Assembly: GCA_016715285.1 (NCBI GenBank)
Contig: JADKAO010000009.1
Location: forward strand, 28,390 to 92,389
Length of the DNA stretch: 64,000 nt
Reading direction: 5' to 3'
Origin: Actinomycetales bacterium
Lineage (GTDB): Bacteria > Actinomycetota > Actinomycetes > Actinomycetales > Dermatophilaceae
Below are positions 1-9,021 of the stretch, in pieces (position 1 is the stretch's first letter; every line of letters begins with the position of its first letter). Made by a program: the position numbers and the translations under genes. The notes below the pieces were generated by a model. That model searched no databases and was not told where the DNA came from. It worked only from the letters and a program-made list of their open reading frames with translations.

Positions 1-179
1 GGCTGGGCTCGCCGCCGCTTGACTGGGCTCGCCGCCGCTTGACTGGGCTCGCCGCCGCTTGACTGGCCCTGTATGCCGCGACAAGCCATGCTCAGGGGAG
101 ACAAGGACCGCAGAGGGTAGGCAAGGAACGCTCACGGCAGGCAAGCCACGCTCAGGGTAGGCAAGCCACGCACGCTCAC
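1..179. repeat. 20-bp-phased tandem repeat array, open to the left
   Basis: Three nearly identical 20-bp units ending in GCCGCCGCTT fill 1-60. A diverged unit of about 19 bp follows. Then five looser 20-bp units fill 80-179, most beginning GRCAAG and containing GCTCA. The 20-bp phase is kept while the sequence drifts, which suggests an old tandem array being lost. No reading frame or known repeat family was recognised. The array probably continues beyond the left edge. Confidence 0.7.
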
Positions 180-267
180 TATCCACAGGCTTCGGGCTCG
201 CTGGTGCAGCGTCCACAGGTTTGGGTGACGTTGCACTTAAACGCCGTCCTTCGGGCAACTGTGAACC

Positions 268-1209
268 ATGACCGAACTTCCCATCACGCTCGCCCCGATC
301 ATCTCCACCGCAGAACTGCGCGCACTTGGGTATTCCTCGCAGACGACTCAGAAGCTCATTCGCACCCGGGCACTCATCCCGCTCGCCCGCGGGTGGTACT
401 CGCCTCAGCAACCGCCGACTCCAGAGATCCGCCATCGCCTCATCACGCTGGCCGCCATGAGGACTCTCGGTGCAGGATGCGTGGCGAGTCACTACTCGGC
501 GCTCCTGCAACGTGACCTTCCGATCTACGACGCCGATCTCAACACCGTGCATCTGAGTCGAGTGGGGCGTGGGCGACCGGTCACGCGACGTGGCCTCGTT
601 GTGCACCGTCCGATCCCGGCGGAGGCCGTCGTCGGCCCACAAATCCACCTCGGTTTGGCCATCGCGCAGAACGGCATCGTGTGTGGACCGATGGCCTGCC
701 TCATCGCCGCAGACGCCGCTCTCCATCGGGGTCTGCTGACCCGCGAGGATCTCAGCCAAGCGCTGGATTGGGTGCGCGGCCACCCCAACACTGGTCAACT
801 GGACGCGTTCTTGCGACGAGCTGACGCCCGGAGTGAGTCACCTGGCGAGACCCGACTTCGGTATGCGTTTCACCTGATGGGCCACCGCGTTATCCCCCAA
901 TCGTTGATCCGCGACGGCTCGTTTTGCGCCCGGGTGGACTTCCAGTTGGTCGACGCCAAGGTCATTGTCGAGTTCGACGGACTGGTGAAGTACGGCCGAG
1001 GCGAGGAGGCCGACGGTCAGCCATCCGGTCGTGATGCGCTCGTCGCGGAGAAGGTCCGGGAGGACCGACTACGGGAGTTGGGCTACGAAGTTGTCCGGGT
1101 GACCTGGGCGGAGCTGGCGAATCTCCCAGCACTCGCGCGACGGATGAGGGCGGCGATCAACCGCGCACAGGCTCGCCGTGGGACGGGCCAGAGGTCCCAG
1201 TCCGCATAA
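268..1209 (+). CDS. AbiEi-like / DUF559-type protein
   Basis: A 313-residue protein of a type very common in actinobacteria. The first ~60 residues look like the winged-helix AbiEi antitoxin N-terminal domain (S-T-A-E-L-R-A-L-G). The C-terminal third (from about 195) resembles the DUF559/Vsr endonuclease-like fold: SPGETRLR, then a V-D-F core and V-I-V-E-F-D-G, ending with E-D-R-L-R-E-L-G-Y-E-V-V-R-V-T. In this family the fold carries endonuclease-type acidic residues, but activity is unproven. No AbiEii-type toxin gene is adjacent, so a toxin-antitoxin role is not supported. The ATG start lies near the end of a non-coding repeat region, and a hairpin follows the gene. Confidence 0.75.
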   Translation: MTELPITLAPIISTAELRALGYSSQTTQKLIRTRALIPLARGWYSPQQPPTPEIRHRLITLAAMRTLGAGCVASHYSALLQRDLPIYDADLNTVHLSRVGRGRPVTRRGLVVHRPIPAEAVVGPQIHLGLAIAQNGIVCGPMACLIAADAALHRGLLTREDLSQALDWVRGHPNTGQLDAFLRRADARSESPGETRLRYAFHLMGHRVIPQSLIRDGSFCARVDFQLVDAKVIVEFDGLVKYGRGEEADGQPSGRDALVAEKVREDRLRELGYEVVRVTWAELANLPALARRMRAAINRAQARRGTGQRSQSA

Positions 1210-1289
1210 CAGGCCGTCGAGGCTTTGGCACCGCTCGTCTGGCCCTGGACCCACTTGTCTGTTCTTGGCACCGCTCGTCTGGCCGTCGG

Positions 1290-1325
1290 TTCGCTTGCCT
1301 GGCCTTACAAGGCCAGACAAGCGAA
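1290..1325. terminator. Bidirectional terminator between convergent genes
   Basis: Two 15-nt arms (1290-1304 and 1311-1325) pair with one internal mismatch around a TTACAA loop. The site lies between the AbiEi-like gene and the convergent aminotransferase. A 20-bp direct repeat (TTGGCACCGCTCGTCTGGCC) sits just upstream at about 1223 and 1265. Confidence 0.65.
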
Positions 1326-1402
1326 CCCAAAGGCAGCCAAGGCACACTCACGCCAGGGCAAGTTCCCTTTAAACCGGACAATTGCTCCTCAAACCGACCA
1401 GG

Positions 1403-2482
1403 TCAGGCGGGGGCAAACCCCCGCGCCACCTCAAGGAACCGGGTATTCGCCTCAACCTCACCAATCGTCACCCGCACCCCGTCGTCGCCATATTGACGGA
1501 CCATCAGCCCAGCGTCCTGGCACGCCTGCGCAAACGCCGTGCACCGCTCCCCGAGCGGGAACCACACGAAGTTGGCCTGGGTCTCACTCATCTGCCAACC
1601 CTGCGCCGCCAGCCCAGCAACGACCCGATCGCGCTCAGCCACAATCGCCGCACACCGCACCATCAACTCGTCATACGCCCCGAGCGACTCGATCGCCGCC
1701 GCCTGCGCCAGCGAGTTCACCCCAAAGGGCACCGCGCACTTGCGCAACGCCGCCGCAACCGCATCGTGGGCCACGGCATACCCGACGCGCAGCCCCGCCA
1801 AGCCGTACGCCTTGGAGAAGGTGCGCAGCACCATGACGTTGGGGTTCGCACGCCACACCTCCACCGCGTCCGGCGCTTCCGGGTCCCGCACAAACTCGAG
1901 ATACGCCTCGTCCAGCACCACGAGCACATCCCGCGGCACCGCTGCCAAGAACTCCTCCAGCTCGGCCCGATGCAGCACCGTCCCCGTCGGGTTGTTCGGC
2001 GAGCACAAGATCACGACTCGCGTCCGCTCGGTCACCGCCGCTGCCATCAGCCCCAGCTGGTGCCGCTGGTCAGCATCGACCGGCACGCGCACCGACACCG
2101 CGCCCGCGAGCGCCGCCACGATCGGGTAAGCCTCGAACGAGCGCCAGGCAAAGACCACCTCGTCACCCGCGTCGCATGTCGACTGGATGATTTGCCCCAG
2201 GATGCCGACCGAGCCGGTCCCGACCGCGATATTGCTCGGGTCCACGCCCACAAAGGCAGCAATCGCCGCAATGAGATCGGTGGACGCCATATCGGGGTAG
2301 CGGTTGATCGTGTCGAGTCCCTTGTCAAGGACCGCCCGCACCACGTCGAGTGGCGGATAAGGGTTTTCGTTACTCGACAGCTTGTATGCCGTGACACCAG
2401 CAGGTGCGACCGCGGGCTTGCCAGGGACATAGGCGGGTACGGCGTCCAGCGCCGAACGCAAGCGAGGGCTCTCGTGGCTCAT
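1403..2482 (-). CDS. hisC: Histidinol-phosphate / aromatic amino acid aminotransferase
   Basis: A 359-residue class I/II PLP-dependent transaminase. HisC makes histidinol phosphate from imidazole acetol phosphate; the close actinobacterial paralogue Pat transaminates aromatic 2-oxo acids. Seen here: the N-terminal S-S-N-E-N-P-Y-P motif, C-S-P-N-N-P-T-G-T, D-E-A-Y-L-E-F, and the PLP lysine in T-F-S-K-A-Y-G-L-A-G near residue 221. No other his gene is in the window, so Pat is as likely as HisC. The ATG at 2480-2482 is chosen because conservation begins there; the upstream frame extension overlaps the divergent holin-family gene. That gene starts only 36 bp away, so the promoters share this gap. 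Confidence 0.88.
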   Translation of the reverse strand: MSHESPRLRSALDAVPAYVPGKPAVAPAGVTAYKLSSNENPYPPLDVVRAVLDKGLDTINRYPDMASTDLIAAIAAFVGVDPSNIAVGTGSVGILGQIIQSTCDAGDEVVFAWRSFEAYPIVAALAGAVSVRVPVDADQRHQLGLMAAAVTERTRVVILCSPNNPTGTVLHRAELEEFLAAVPRDVLVVLDEAYLEFVRDPEAPDAVEVWRANPNVMVLRTFSKAYGLAGLRVGYAVAHDAVAAALRKCAVPFGVNSLAQAAAIESLGAYDELMVRCAAIVAERDRVVAGLAAQGWQMSETQANFVWFPLGERCTAFAQACQDAGLMVRQYGDDGVRVTIGEVEANTRFLEVARGFAPA

Positions 2483-2518
2483 GGCCGTCAATCTAGCTAA
2501 GCGTGGCACGATGCCGAT

Positions 2519-2914
2519 ATGCGGACCCTCAAAGACTTCGCGATCAAGACCCTTGTCAACGGCCTCGCGCTTTGGCTGGCCGGCATCGTCGTAGCCGGCA
2601 TCCATTTCGGCCGCGGCGCCGAGTGGACCGGCACCCTCAAAACGGTCGTCCTCGTCGCCATCGTCTTCGGCGCGGTCAACGCCCTCATCAAGCCAGTCCT
2701 GAAGTTCTTCTCAACGCCCTTCATCTGGCTCACGCTCGGGCTCTTCACCCTGGTCATCAATGCCGCCATGCTGCAGCTCACGTCGTGGCTCAGCCAGCAG
2801 CTCGGGCTCGCGTTCCACGTCGATGAGTTCTTCTGGGACGCAGTGCTCGGCGCCCTCCTGATTACGTTCGTATCGATGATCCTCAACGCGATCATCCCAG
2901 ACGGCAAGCGTTAA
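2519..2914 (+). CDS. Phage holin family (holin_4_2 / YvlD-like) membrane protein
   Basis: A 131-residue protein with about four hydrophobic helices (near residues 12-27, 40-58, 66-90 and 105-125). It carries the family's A-V-N-A-L-I-K-P-V-L-K motif followed by L-T-L-G-L-F-T-L-V-I-N. Despite the family name, these are chromosomal inner-membrane proteins of unknown function in actinobacteria, and no phage genes lie nearby. It is transcribed away from the aminotransferase and ends at a strong hairpin shared with convergent paaN. Confidence 0.85.
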   Translation: MRTLKDFAIKTLVNGLALWLAGIVVAGIHFGRGAEWTGTLKTVVLVAIVFGAVNALIKPVLKFFSTPFIWLTLGLFTLVINAAMLQLTSWLSQQLGLAFHVDEFFWDAVLGALLITFVSMILNAIIPDGKR

Positions 2915-2933
2915 AACCGTTCCAGCGCAACGC

Positions 2934-2975
2934 AAGAGGCACGGCATACCAGGCTGCAGGTATGCCGTGCCTCTT
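2934..2975. terminator. Terminator built from an inverted GTATGCCG pair
   Basis: Perfect 17-bp arms (2934-2950 and 2959-2975) surround an 8-nt loop. Each arm contains one copy of the window-wide motif CGGCATACC / GGTATGCCG. The hairpin lies between the convergent holin-family gene and paaN, so it probably terminates both. Confidence 0.85.
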
Positions 2976-3052
2976 CGTAGCGGCGAGCGCGGGGGCGGCG
3001 TTCCTGCGCTGCGCCGTCTGCGGGTCAACCAGGCTGGTTGCCCACAGAAACC

Positions 3053-4762
3053 TCAGGCGAGGTGGCGGCGGCTGGTCACCACCCGGAACCGACCCGCGAC
3101 GAAGGCCGCGTCGGTGTAGGAGGCGTTTGCCGCCGGGTTAGCACCCGTGCCGTGGTAGTCGGAGAAGGCCGCGGCCTGGTTGACGTAGATGCCCTGGGTG
3201 AGGTTTTCCGACAGGTTGACCCCCGCCTCAGCGGCAGCGTCGCGCGCGTCGTCGAGGATCTCTTCGTCGGTCGAATACACCGCGGCCGTCATCGCGCCGT
3301 GCTCGATGATCGTCGAGGTAAAGAGCGCAAGCGACTCTGCCGTCGACCCCGTGCGGATGAGGAAGACGACCGGCCCGAACCACTCCTTGCAGTAGACCGC
3401 CTGGTCACCCGCGGCAACCGCCACGAGACCGGGGGTACGGCATACGGCATCGGGGTATGCCGGGTGCGTCACCGGCCGCGACGCGAGGACGACGCGCCCC
3501 CCGGTCTTAGCCGCAATCTCCTCGTGCGCAGTCGAATTGGCCCGGACCTGGGGGTTGACGGTCGCGCCCGTCACCTCGACGGCCTTGGCTTCGTCCGCGG
3601 TGAGGCGAGTGATCGCAGCAGCCAGCCGGTCAGCGAACTCGTCGAAGCTCAGCACACCCTCGTCCGTCGTGATCTGCTCCGGCACAAAGACGTTCTGCGG
3701 AGCCGTGCACATCTGGCCGGTGTAGAGCGAGAACGAGAACGCGAGGTTGGCGAGCATCCCGCGGAGGTTGTCGGTCGAGTCGACAACGATCGAGTTGATG
3801 CCGGCCTTCTCGGTGTAGACGAGCTTGCCGTGTTGCGCGCCATATGACTCCAACCACGCACCAAAGCCCGGCCCGCCGGTGTAGTCGATGACCTTGACCT
3901 CGGGCCGCTCGGCGAGCGTCTTGGCCAGGCCCTCGCCGTCGTCCTCAGCCGCCAACTGCACGAGAGCAGCGTCAAAGCCGTTCTCTACCAATACTTCACG
4001 TGCCAGCTCGACGGTGATCGCCAGCGGCAGGATTGCGCGAGGGTGTGGCTTGACGATGACCGGGTTGCCCGTCGCGAGCGAGGCAAACAGTCCCGGGAAG
4101 CCGTTCCACGTGGGGAACGTGTTGCAGCCCACCATCATTGCCACGCCACGCGGCACGATGCGGTAGTCCTTTTGCATCCGGATCGGGGCGTCGCGCCCTG
4201 GCTTCTCCCAGATGACCGACTCGGGCACCCGCTCTTGCTCGATGAGCGCCGCGGCCACAGCCTCGAGCGCGCGGTCCTGCGAGTGCGGCCCGCCTGCCTG
4301 GAAGGCCATGATGAACGACTGTCCGCTCGTGTGCATGACCGCATTGGCCATTTCGTGTGACCGCTTGTGCAGCCGCTCGATCATCTCGACACAGACCGCG
4401 GCCCGCACGCGCGCCCCAGCGTCACGCCACCCAGGGATCGCAGCCTGAGCCGCCGCAATCGCCGCGTCCAGGTCCAAGTGCGGATAGCGCACCCCGAGAG
4501 CCGGCCCGTAGGGCGAGACCTCGCTGCCCACGAAGGTGCCGTCGGTCGGCTGGCTCAGCAACCCGGCATACGTGCTGTCGAGGTGCGCGAGGTATGCCGC
4601 GAGCCCGTCGGCCGCAGCGGTCTCGCCGTAGACCCGGGTCGAGGGAACTTCGGGATAGCGCGTGTAGAACCGACGGTTGCTGAGCGCGTCGGTGGCCTCA
4701 TCAAGGATCGCCTGATGGGTCGTCACGATGGGGTGAGCAAGCGTCATCGCCTCAAGGGTCAT
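3053..4762 (-). CDS. paaN: Phenylacetic acid degradation protein PaaN (aldehyde dehydrogenase family)
   Basis: A 569-residue aldehyde dehydrogenase superfamily protein of the PaaN type, longer than standard ALDHs (about 480). It likely oxidises an aldehyde intermediate of phenylacetyl-CoA ring cleavage in the cytoplasm. Seen: G-C-N-T-F-P-T-W-N-G-F-P, the general-base region V-Y-T-E-K-A-G-I-N-S, and the catalytic cysteine in Y-T-G-Q-M-C-T-A-P-Q-N near residue 352, then K-E-W-F-G-P-V-V-F. A second ATG five codons in is an alternative start. It is divergent from a 3-hydroxyacyl-CoA dehydrogenase, and paaK lies about 6 kb away. The paaABCDE epoxidase genes are not in the window. Confidence 0.9.
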   Translation of the reverse strand: MTLEAMTLAHPIVTTHQAILDEATDALSNRRFYTRYPEVPSTRVYGETAAADGLAAYLAHLDSTYAGLLSQPTDGTFVGSEVSPYGPALGVRYPHLDLDAAIAAAQAAIPGWRDAGARVRAAVCVEMIERLHKRSHEMANAVMHTSGQSFIMAFQAGGPHSQDRALEAVAAALIEQERVPESVIWEKPGRDAPIRMQKDYRIVPRGVAMMVGCNTFPTWNGFPGLFASLATGNPVIVKPHPRAILPLAITVELAREVLVENGFDAALVQLAAEDDGEGLAKTLAERPEVKVIDYTGGPGFGAWLESYGAQHGKLVYTEKAGINSIVVDSTDNLRGMLANLAFSFSLYTGQMCTAPQNVFVPEQITTDEGVLSFDEFADRLAAAITRLTADEAKAVEVTGATVNPQVRANSTAHEEIAAKTGGRVVLASRPVTHPAYPDAVCRTPGLVAVAAGDQAVYCKEWFGPVVFLIRTGSTAESLALFTSTIIEHGAMTAAVYSTDEEILDDARDAAAEAGVNLSENLTQGIYVNQAAAFSDYHGTGANPAANASYTDAAFVAGRFRVVTSRRHLA

Positions 4763-4994
4763 AACTGAATGGTAGGTGGGTAATTCGGCCCCCTACTACC
4801 CGGTAGCCTTCGCCCGCCCTGTGATCTTTGCTATAGTTCGCCGACCCCAAAATCTCCCCCGTCACAGGGTGATTTTGCTATGCCCGCGGGGGTATGCGGA
4901 GCCTCTTCCACGGCCTTCCGCGCCTGCCTCCCCCTATTCAGGTGTGACGCACCCCGCGTCCATCGCACCCCCCAGGAGCGGGAGGATGGGACCC

Positions 4995-6173
4995 GTGACT
5001 GAACAGACTGCACTCGCCCCCGTTGGTGTCATCGGCGCCGGAGCCATGGGCTCGGGCATTGCCCAGGTCGCCGCCACCGCCGGCCACCCCGTCTTCATCG
5101 TTGACGCCTTCGAGGGCGCTGCCCAGCGGGCGTGCACCCGGATCACCGAGAGCCTGCGCAAGCGCGCGGCCCAGGGCAAACTTGACGCCGCCGAGGCCGA
5201 TGCCATCGCAGCGCGCCTCTCCCCGTGCGACTCGGTAGAGGCACTCCCCGAGTGTGTCGTCGTCATCGAGGCGATCGTCGAAGACCTCGAGGTCAAGAAG
5301 GACCTCTTCGACACGCTCGGCCGCACTCAGCCCGAGTCGACCCTCCTCGCGACCAACACGTCGAGCCTGTCGATCGACCAGATCGCCCCCGCGGCGATGC
5401 ACCCGGGTCGCGTCCTCGGGCTCCACTTCTTCAACCCCCCGCCAGCGATGAAGCTTGTCGAGGTCATCCGCGGTGAGATCACGACCCCCGACGTCATGGA
5501 CACCGGCGTCGCTCTGGTCAAGGCGTGGGGCAAGGTGCCCGTGCAGTGCGCGTCAACACCGGGCTTCATCGTCAACCGCGTCGCGCGCCCGTTTTACGGT
5601 GAAGCCCAGCGCCTCGTCCAAGAGGGCGTCGCCGACCCCGCCACCATCGACGCGTGTGTGCGCACGGCTGGCTTCCGGATGGGCCCGCTCGAACTCACCG
5701 ACCTCATTGGCCAAGACGTCAACCTCGCAGTCGGCACCTCGGTGTGGCACCAGACCGGCAAGGACCCGAGGTACGAACCGACACCGTTCCAGCAAAAGCT
5801 CGTCGCCGACGGCAACCTCGGGCGCAAGACCGGCAAAGGCGTTTACACGTATGCCGCGGACGGCACCTCCCCGGACAACATCCCTGACGAGGCCAAGGTT
5901 GCTGAACTCGTTGCGAGTGGCGTCGTGACCAACCCGGTCGCGCGGACGCTCGCGATGCTCGTCAACGAAGCCGTTGATCTCGTCGACCGCGGCGAGGCGG
6001 GCCCGGCCGACGTGGATCTCGCGATGACCCTCGGTACGGGCTACCCCAAGGGACCGATCGCGTGGGGCCGGGAGATTGGTTTCAGGACGGTGCGCGATCA
6101 ACTGATCGAGTTGGACAAGGCCTTCCCAGGCGGCCGCTACCGCCCAAGCCCCGCCCTCGACACGATCGAGTAG
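4995..6173 (+). CDS. 3-hydroxyacyl-CoA dehydrogenase
   Basis: A 392-residue NAD-dependent dehydrogenase that oxidises (3S)-hydroxyacyl-CoA to 3-oxoacyl-CoA, as in beta-oxidation and the lower phenylacetate pathway (PaaH-type). The N-terminal Rossmann domain has G-A-G-A-M-G-S-G-I-A-Q. Next come A-T-N-T-S-S-L-S-I and G-L-H-F-F-N-P-P, then the C-terminal domain motif G-F-I-V-N-R-V. A second partial C-terminal domain follows, making it longer than single-domain enzymes (about 285). The GTG at 4995 is chosen because GGGAGGA lies at proper spacing; an ATG at 4986 sits inside that purine run. The frame is open further upstream without similarity. It is divergent from paaN. Confidence 0.88.
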   Translation: MTEQTALAPVGVIGAGAMGSGIAQVAATAGHPVFIVDAFEGAAQRACTRITESLRKRAAQGKLDAAEADAIAARLSPCDSVEALPECVVVIEAIVEDLEVKKDLFDTLGRTQPESTLLATNTSSLSIDQIAPAAMHPGRVLGLHFFNPPPAMKLVEVIRGEITTPDVMDTGVALVKAWGKVPVQCASTPGFIVNRVARPFYGEAQRLVQEGVADPATIDACVRTAGFRMGPLELTDLIGQDVNLAVGTSVWHQTGKDPRYEPTPFQQKLVADGNLGRKTGKGVYTYAADGTSPDNIPDEAKVAELVASGVVTNPVARTLAMLVNEAVDLVDRGEAGPADVDLAMTLGTGYPKGPIAWGREIGFRTVRDQLIELDKAFPGGRYRPSPALDTIE

Positions 6174-6282
6174 CTGCGCCCGACACCGCATACTGCGGCC
6201 CATCGAGTTCAGGGCGAATCCGGCGACTGGATCACAAGTTGACGCCCAGGCGTCCAGGGCACTAGCGTTTACCTCGTCCGGG

Positions 6283-7205
6283 ATGGCAACACGGTGCAGG
6301 GCATCACGGCCATGCAGCGCTATCGGAAGGATCACCAGGCTCGTCGCTCCATCTTGGCCCTCATTCCGGGTTGCGGTGGTTGGGTGGGTCAACTCCTGTC
6401 TGGGTCCTGGCGGGCGTCCTCGGCGCGCGGTGTCCAAGCCACCCTGTCGACCCGGCGCTCGTCAGCGCCGGCAAGATCAAGCGGCCGGCAAGATCGTTGT
6501 CGGCAGACGACCTACGCCCCAACGAGTTCCTCGACACAGACGGCAAGACGGTCGTGGGCATGGATGTTGACGTTTTCAACGCGGTCGCGGCGAAGTTCGG
6601 CGTCAAGGTCGAATACGTCCCTGCCACCTTCGACTCGATCATCCTTGGCGTGAGCAGCGGCAAGTACGACGTTGGCCTGTCCTCGTTCACCATCAATGAC
6701 GAGCGCAAGAAGCAGGTCAACATGGTGAGCTACTTCAACGCCGGCACCCAGTGGGTGACCCAGAAGGGCAACCCGAAGAAGGTCGACCCCGACAACGCGT
6801 GTGGCCTCAACATCGGCGTCCAGAAGGGCACCGTCCAGGTCGACGACATCACTGCGCGCAGCAAGAAGTGCACCGACGCCGGCAAGCCGGCGATCACCCA
6901 GATCGTCGACGGCGACCAGGGCAAGGTCACGACCGCTGTCATCGGCGGCAAGGCCGACGCGATGGCTGCCGACTCCCCCGTCGGCCTGTATGCCGTGAAG
7001 CAGACCAACGGTCAGCTCGAGGCTGTCGGTTCGATCTACGACGCCGCCCCCTACGGCATCGTCGTGCCCAAGGACCAGACCGCGTTCGCGCAGGCCGTTG
7101 CCGACGCCCTCAAGGCGATCTCAACTGACGGCACCTACAAGACCGCGCTGAACAAGTGGGGGAACGAGAGCGGCGCCATCACGAGCTTCGCGGTCACCCA
7201 ACACC
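6283..7205 (+). pseudogene. Decayed amino-acid ABC transporter substrate-binding protein
   Basis: From about 6520 the reading frame encodes a convincing family 3 solute-binding protein: P-N-E-F-L-D-T-D-G-K-T-V-V-G-M-D-V-D-V-F, then S-S-F-T-I-N-D-E-R-K-K and a typical C-terminus ending near N-K-W-G-N. The N-terminus is scrambled. A lipobox-like L-A-L-I-P-G-C-G is in another frame at about 6355, and several small indels separate it from the body. The stop codon is lost, so the frame runs on into the permease. A sequencing-error explanation is possible, but several indels would be needed. Confidence 0.7.
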
Positions 7206-7978
7206 TGGCGCTGGCGGTCAGCCGGGCCAGTGACCGGCCGGGCGTGATTAACGCCCGGCCGGTCCGGCATCCGTGGCGGTGGGTCGCGATCGCGATCATC
7301 CTCGTGCTCGTGGCAATGATGATCAGTTCGCTGGTCACCAACGAGCGATGGGACTTCGGCTTCGCGTTCCAGATCATGCAACAGACTCCCGTCCTCGAAG
7401 GGCTGTGGAAGGGCACGATCTTCGGCACATCGCCTAGATCCTGGGCGGGCCTGGGTCTCCTCGCGGTCATGTGGCGGCGGGGGTGCTGCAGTGGTTCTTC
7501 CGGATGCCCCGATACGTGCTGCTTGCCATCCTCGGGTCGCGGGTTCCTCTAGCCAGATCGGTTCGGGTGCCGTTCGGACAGCCTCGGCCTGGCCCACCGA
7601 TCTGACCTTCTTCGGATTCTCGTGGAATGACATCTCCTCGACGATCTGGGTCGGTGTCATTGGGCTGGGACTCTCCGAGGCGGCATACATGGCCGAAATT
7701 GCCCGCGCAGGCATCCTCTCGGTCGACAAGGGCCAAGACGAGGCGGCCCGAGCGCTCGGGATGAGCAGTGGCCAGCGGATGGATGTTCCCAGGCGATGCG
7801 GGTCACGTCCCCCCACCGGCAACGAGACGATCGCGATGGTCAAGGACACCTCACTGCTCACCGCAGTGCCGGTTCTCACTGAGCTCTACTACCAGGCGTA
7901 TCTGTTCGGACAGCGGGGGTTCAAGATCATCCCGTTCGTCGCAGCGACCCTGTGGTACCTCATCTGCTGATCCTTGGT
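7206..7978 (+). pseudogene. Decayed amino-acid ABC transporter permease
   Basis: The start is fused in frame to the preceding binding protein. The first membrane segment (W-V-A-I-A-I-I-L-V-L-V) is followed by Q-Q-T-P-V-L-E-G-L-W-K-G-T. The frame then breaks near 7430-7500, resumes as W-N-D-I-S-S-T-I-W-V-G-V-I-G-L-G-L-S-E-A-A-Y-M-A-E, breaks again near 7790 inside the EAA loop, and resumes at N-E-T-I-A-M-V-K-D-T-S. It stops early at 7968-7970 where homologues continue. An ATPase gene that would complete this locus is missing; a G-rich tract follows instead. Confidence 0.72.
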
Positions 7979-7985
7979 CGGCAGT

Positions 7986-8101
7986 CCCTGGGCGGGGTTG
8001 GGGGTCCAAGGCCGGCTCGGGGGTGGGGGGTGGGGGGGCGGGGGTGGGGGGGGGGGCGGGTGGGGGGTTGGCTCTTCCGGGGGGATGGGGGTGGGGGCCC
8101 C
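7986..8101 (+). repeat. G-rich low-complexity tract
   Basis: About 115 bp dominated by runs of 4-11 G with few other bases. It lies between the decayed transporter and the 3' end of the convergent intact transporter ATPase. It could form G-quadruplexes on the + strand. It could also be a low-quality stretch or assembly artefact, because it directly adjoins a region full of indels. Confidence 0.75.
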
Positions 8102-8144
8102 AGCACGCCCACCCCTGCCGGGTGGTGACCACGGCACGTCTGTC

Positions 8145-9014
8145 TTAGGGAGCGAGGTCGGAGATCGCGTCGCGCAAGCCGTCGGGGTGGATGTCGTCGG
8201 GCTCGATGACCATGGGGTTGAGCACGCGGTGCAGGAACGACTTGGTGCGCGCGTGCTTGGGGTCGCCGATGACCTGGCTCGGGTGACCGTCTTCGACGAC
8301 ATAGCCACCGTCCATGAACACGACCCGGTCGGCCACCTCTCGAGCGAACCCCATCTCGTGAGTGACGATCATCATCGTCATGCCCTCGGCGGCCAGGCCC
8401 TTCATGACGGCGAGCACCTCGCCGACAAGCTCGGGGTCCAAGGCGGAGGTGGGCTCGTCAAAGAGCATGAGTTCGGGGTCCATTGACAACGACCGCGCGA
8501 TCGCGATCCGCTGCTGCTGGCCACCGGACAACTGCGAGGGGAAGGCATCCTCACGGTCAGCCATCCCGACTCGTTCGAGGTTGTGCCGAGCGACCTTCTT
8601 GGCCTCATCGAGCGACCGGCCCAAGACCTTGGTCTGCGCGATCGTGAGGTTGTCGAGCACTTTGAGGTGCGGGAACAGGTTGAACGACTGGAAGACCATC
8701 CCGATCCGACGGCGCACCTTGTCGATGTCGACATCGGGGTCGGTCATTTCGTCGTTGCCGACCCAGATCTTGCCCGAGGTTGGCTGCTCCAAAAGGTTGA
8801 CACAACGCAGCAGCGTGGACTTGCCGGAGCCAGACGGACCAATGACACAGACCACCTGGCCAGGTTCGATGTCCATCGAAATGTCGCGCAAAACAATGTT
8901 GTCGCCGAACGCTTTTGACAGGTTGCGGATCGAGATCGCGTGACCTGCACCGCCGGGGGCAGCGGGAGGTGAGACGGACGGCATACCTGAGGGTGTGGTG
9001 CTCACGATGCGCAC
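8145..9014 (-). CDS. Polar amino-acid ABC transporter ATP-binding protein (GlnQ/HisP type)
   Basis: A 289-residue ATPase that powers uptake of a polar amino acid (glutamine/glutamate/histidine class; exact substrate unknown). Seen: Walker A G-P-S-G-S-G-K-S-T-L-L-R-C, Q-loop V-F-Q-S-F-N-L-F-P-H, signature L-S-G-G-Q-Q-Q-R, Walker B L-M-L-F-D-E-P-T-S-A-L-D and the switch histidine in V-T-H-E-M. The first ~25 residues lie before the conserved domain; an internal ATG 11 codons in overlaps a GGTATGCCG motif and could be the true start. It is last in the operon binding protein-permease-ATPase, 7 bp after the permease. Confidence 0.9.
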   Translation of the reverse strand: MRIVSTTPSGMPSVSPPAAPGGAGHAISIRNLSKAFGDNIVLRDISMDIEPGQVVCVIGPSGSGKSTLLRCVNLLEQPTSGKIWVGNDEMTDPDVDIDKVRRRIGMVFQSFNLFPHLKVLDNLTIAQTKVLGRSLDEAKKVARHNLERVGMADREDAFPSQLSGGQQQRIAIARSLSMDPELMLFDEPTSALDPELVGEVLAVMKGLAAEGMTMMIVTHEMGFAREVADRVVFMDGGYVVEDGHPSQVIGDPKHARTKSFLHRVLNPMVIEPDDIHPDGLRDAISDLAP

Positions 9015-9021
9015 TCTCCTT

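Noticed and set aside
268..1209. Toxin-antitoxin (AbiE) system
   Set aside because: No AbiEii nucleotidyltransferase toxin gene is adjacent, and the C-terminus is DUF559-like; such orphan proteins are common.
1225..2500. Open frames on the + strand opposite the aminotransferase
   Set aside because: Shadow frames of high-GC DNA; the translations are rich in R, P and H and lack family motifs.
2519..2914. Prophage remnant suggested by the holin-family name
   Set aside because: No endolysin, integrase or structural genes nearby; the family is a normal chromosomal membrane protein in actinobacteria.
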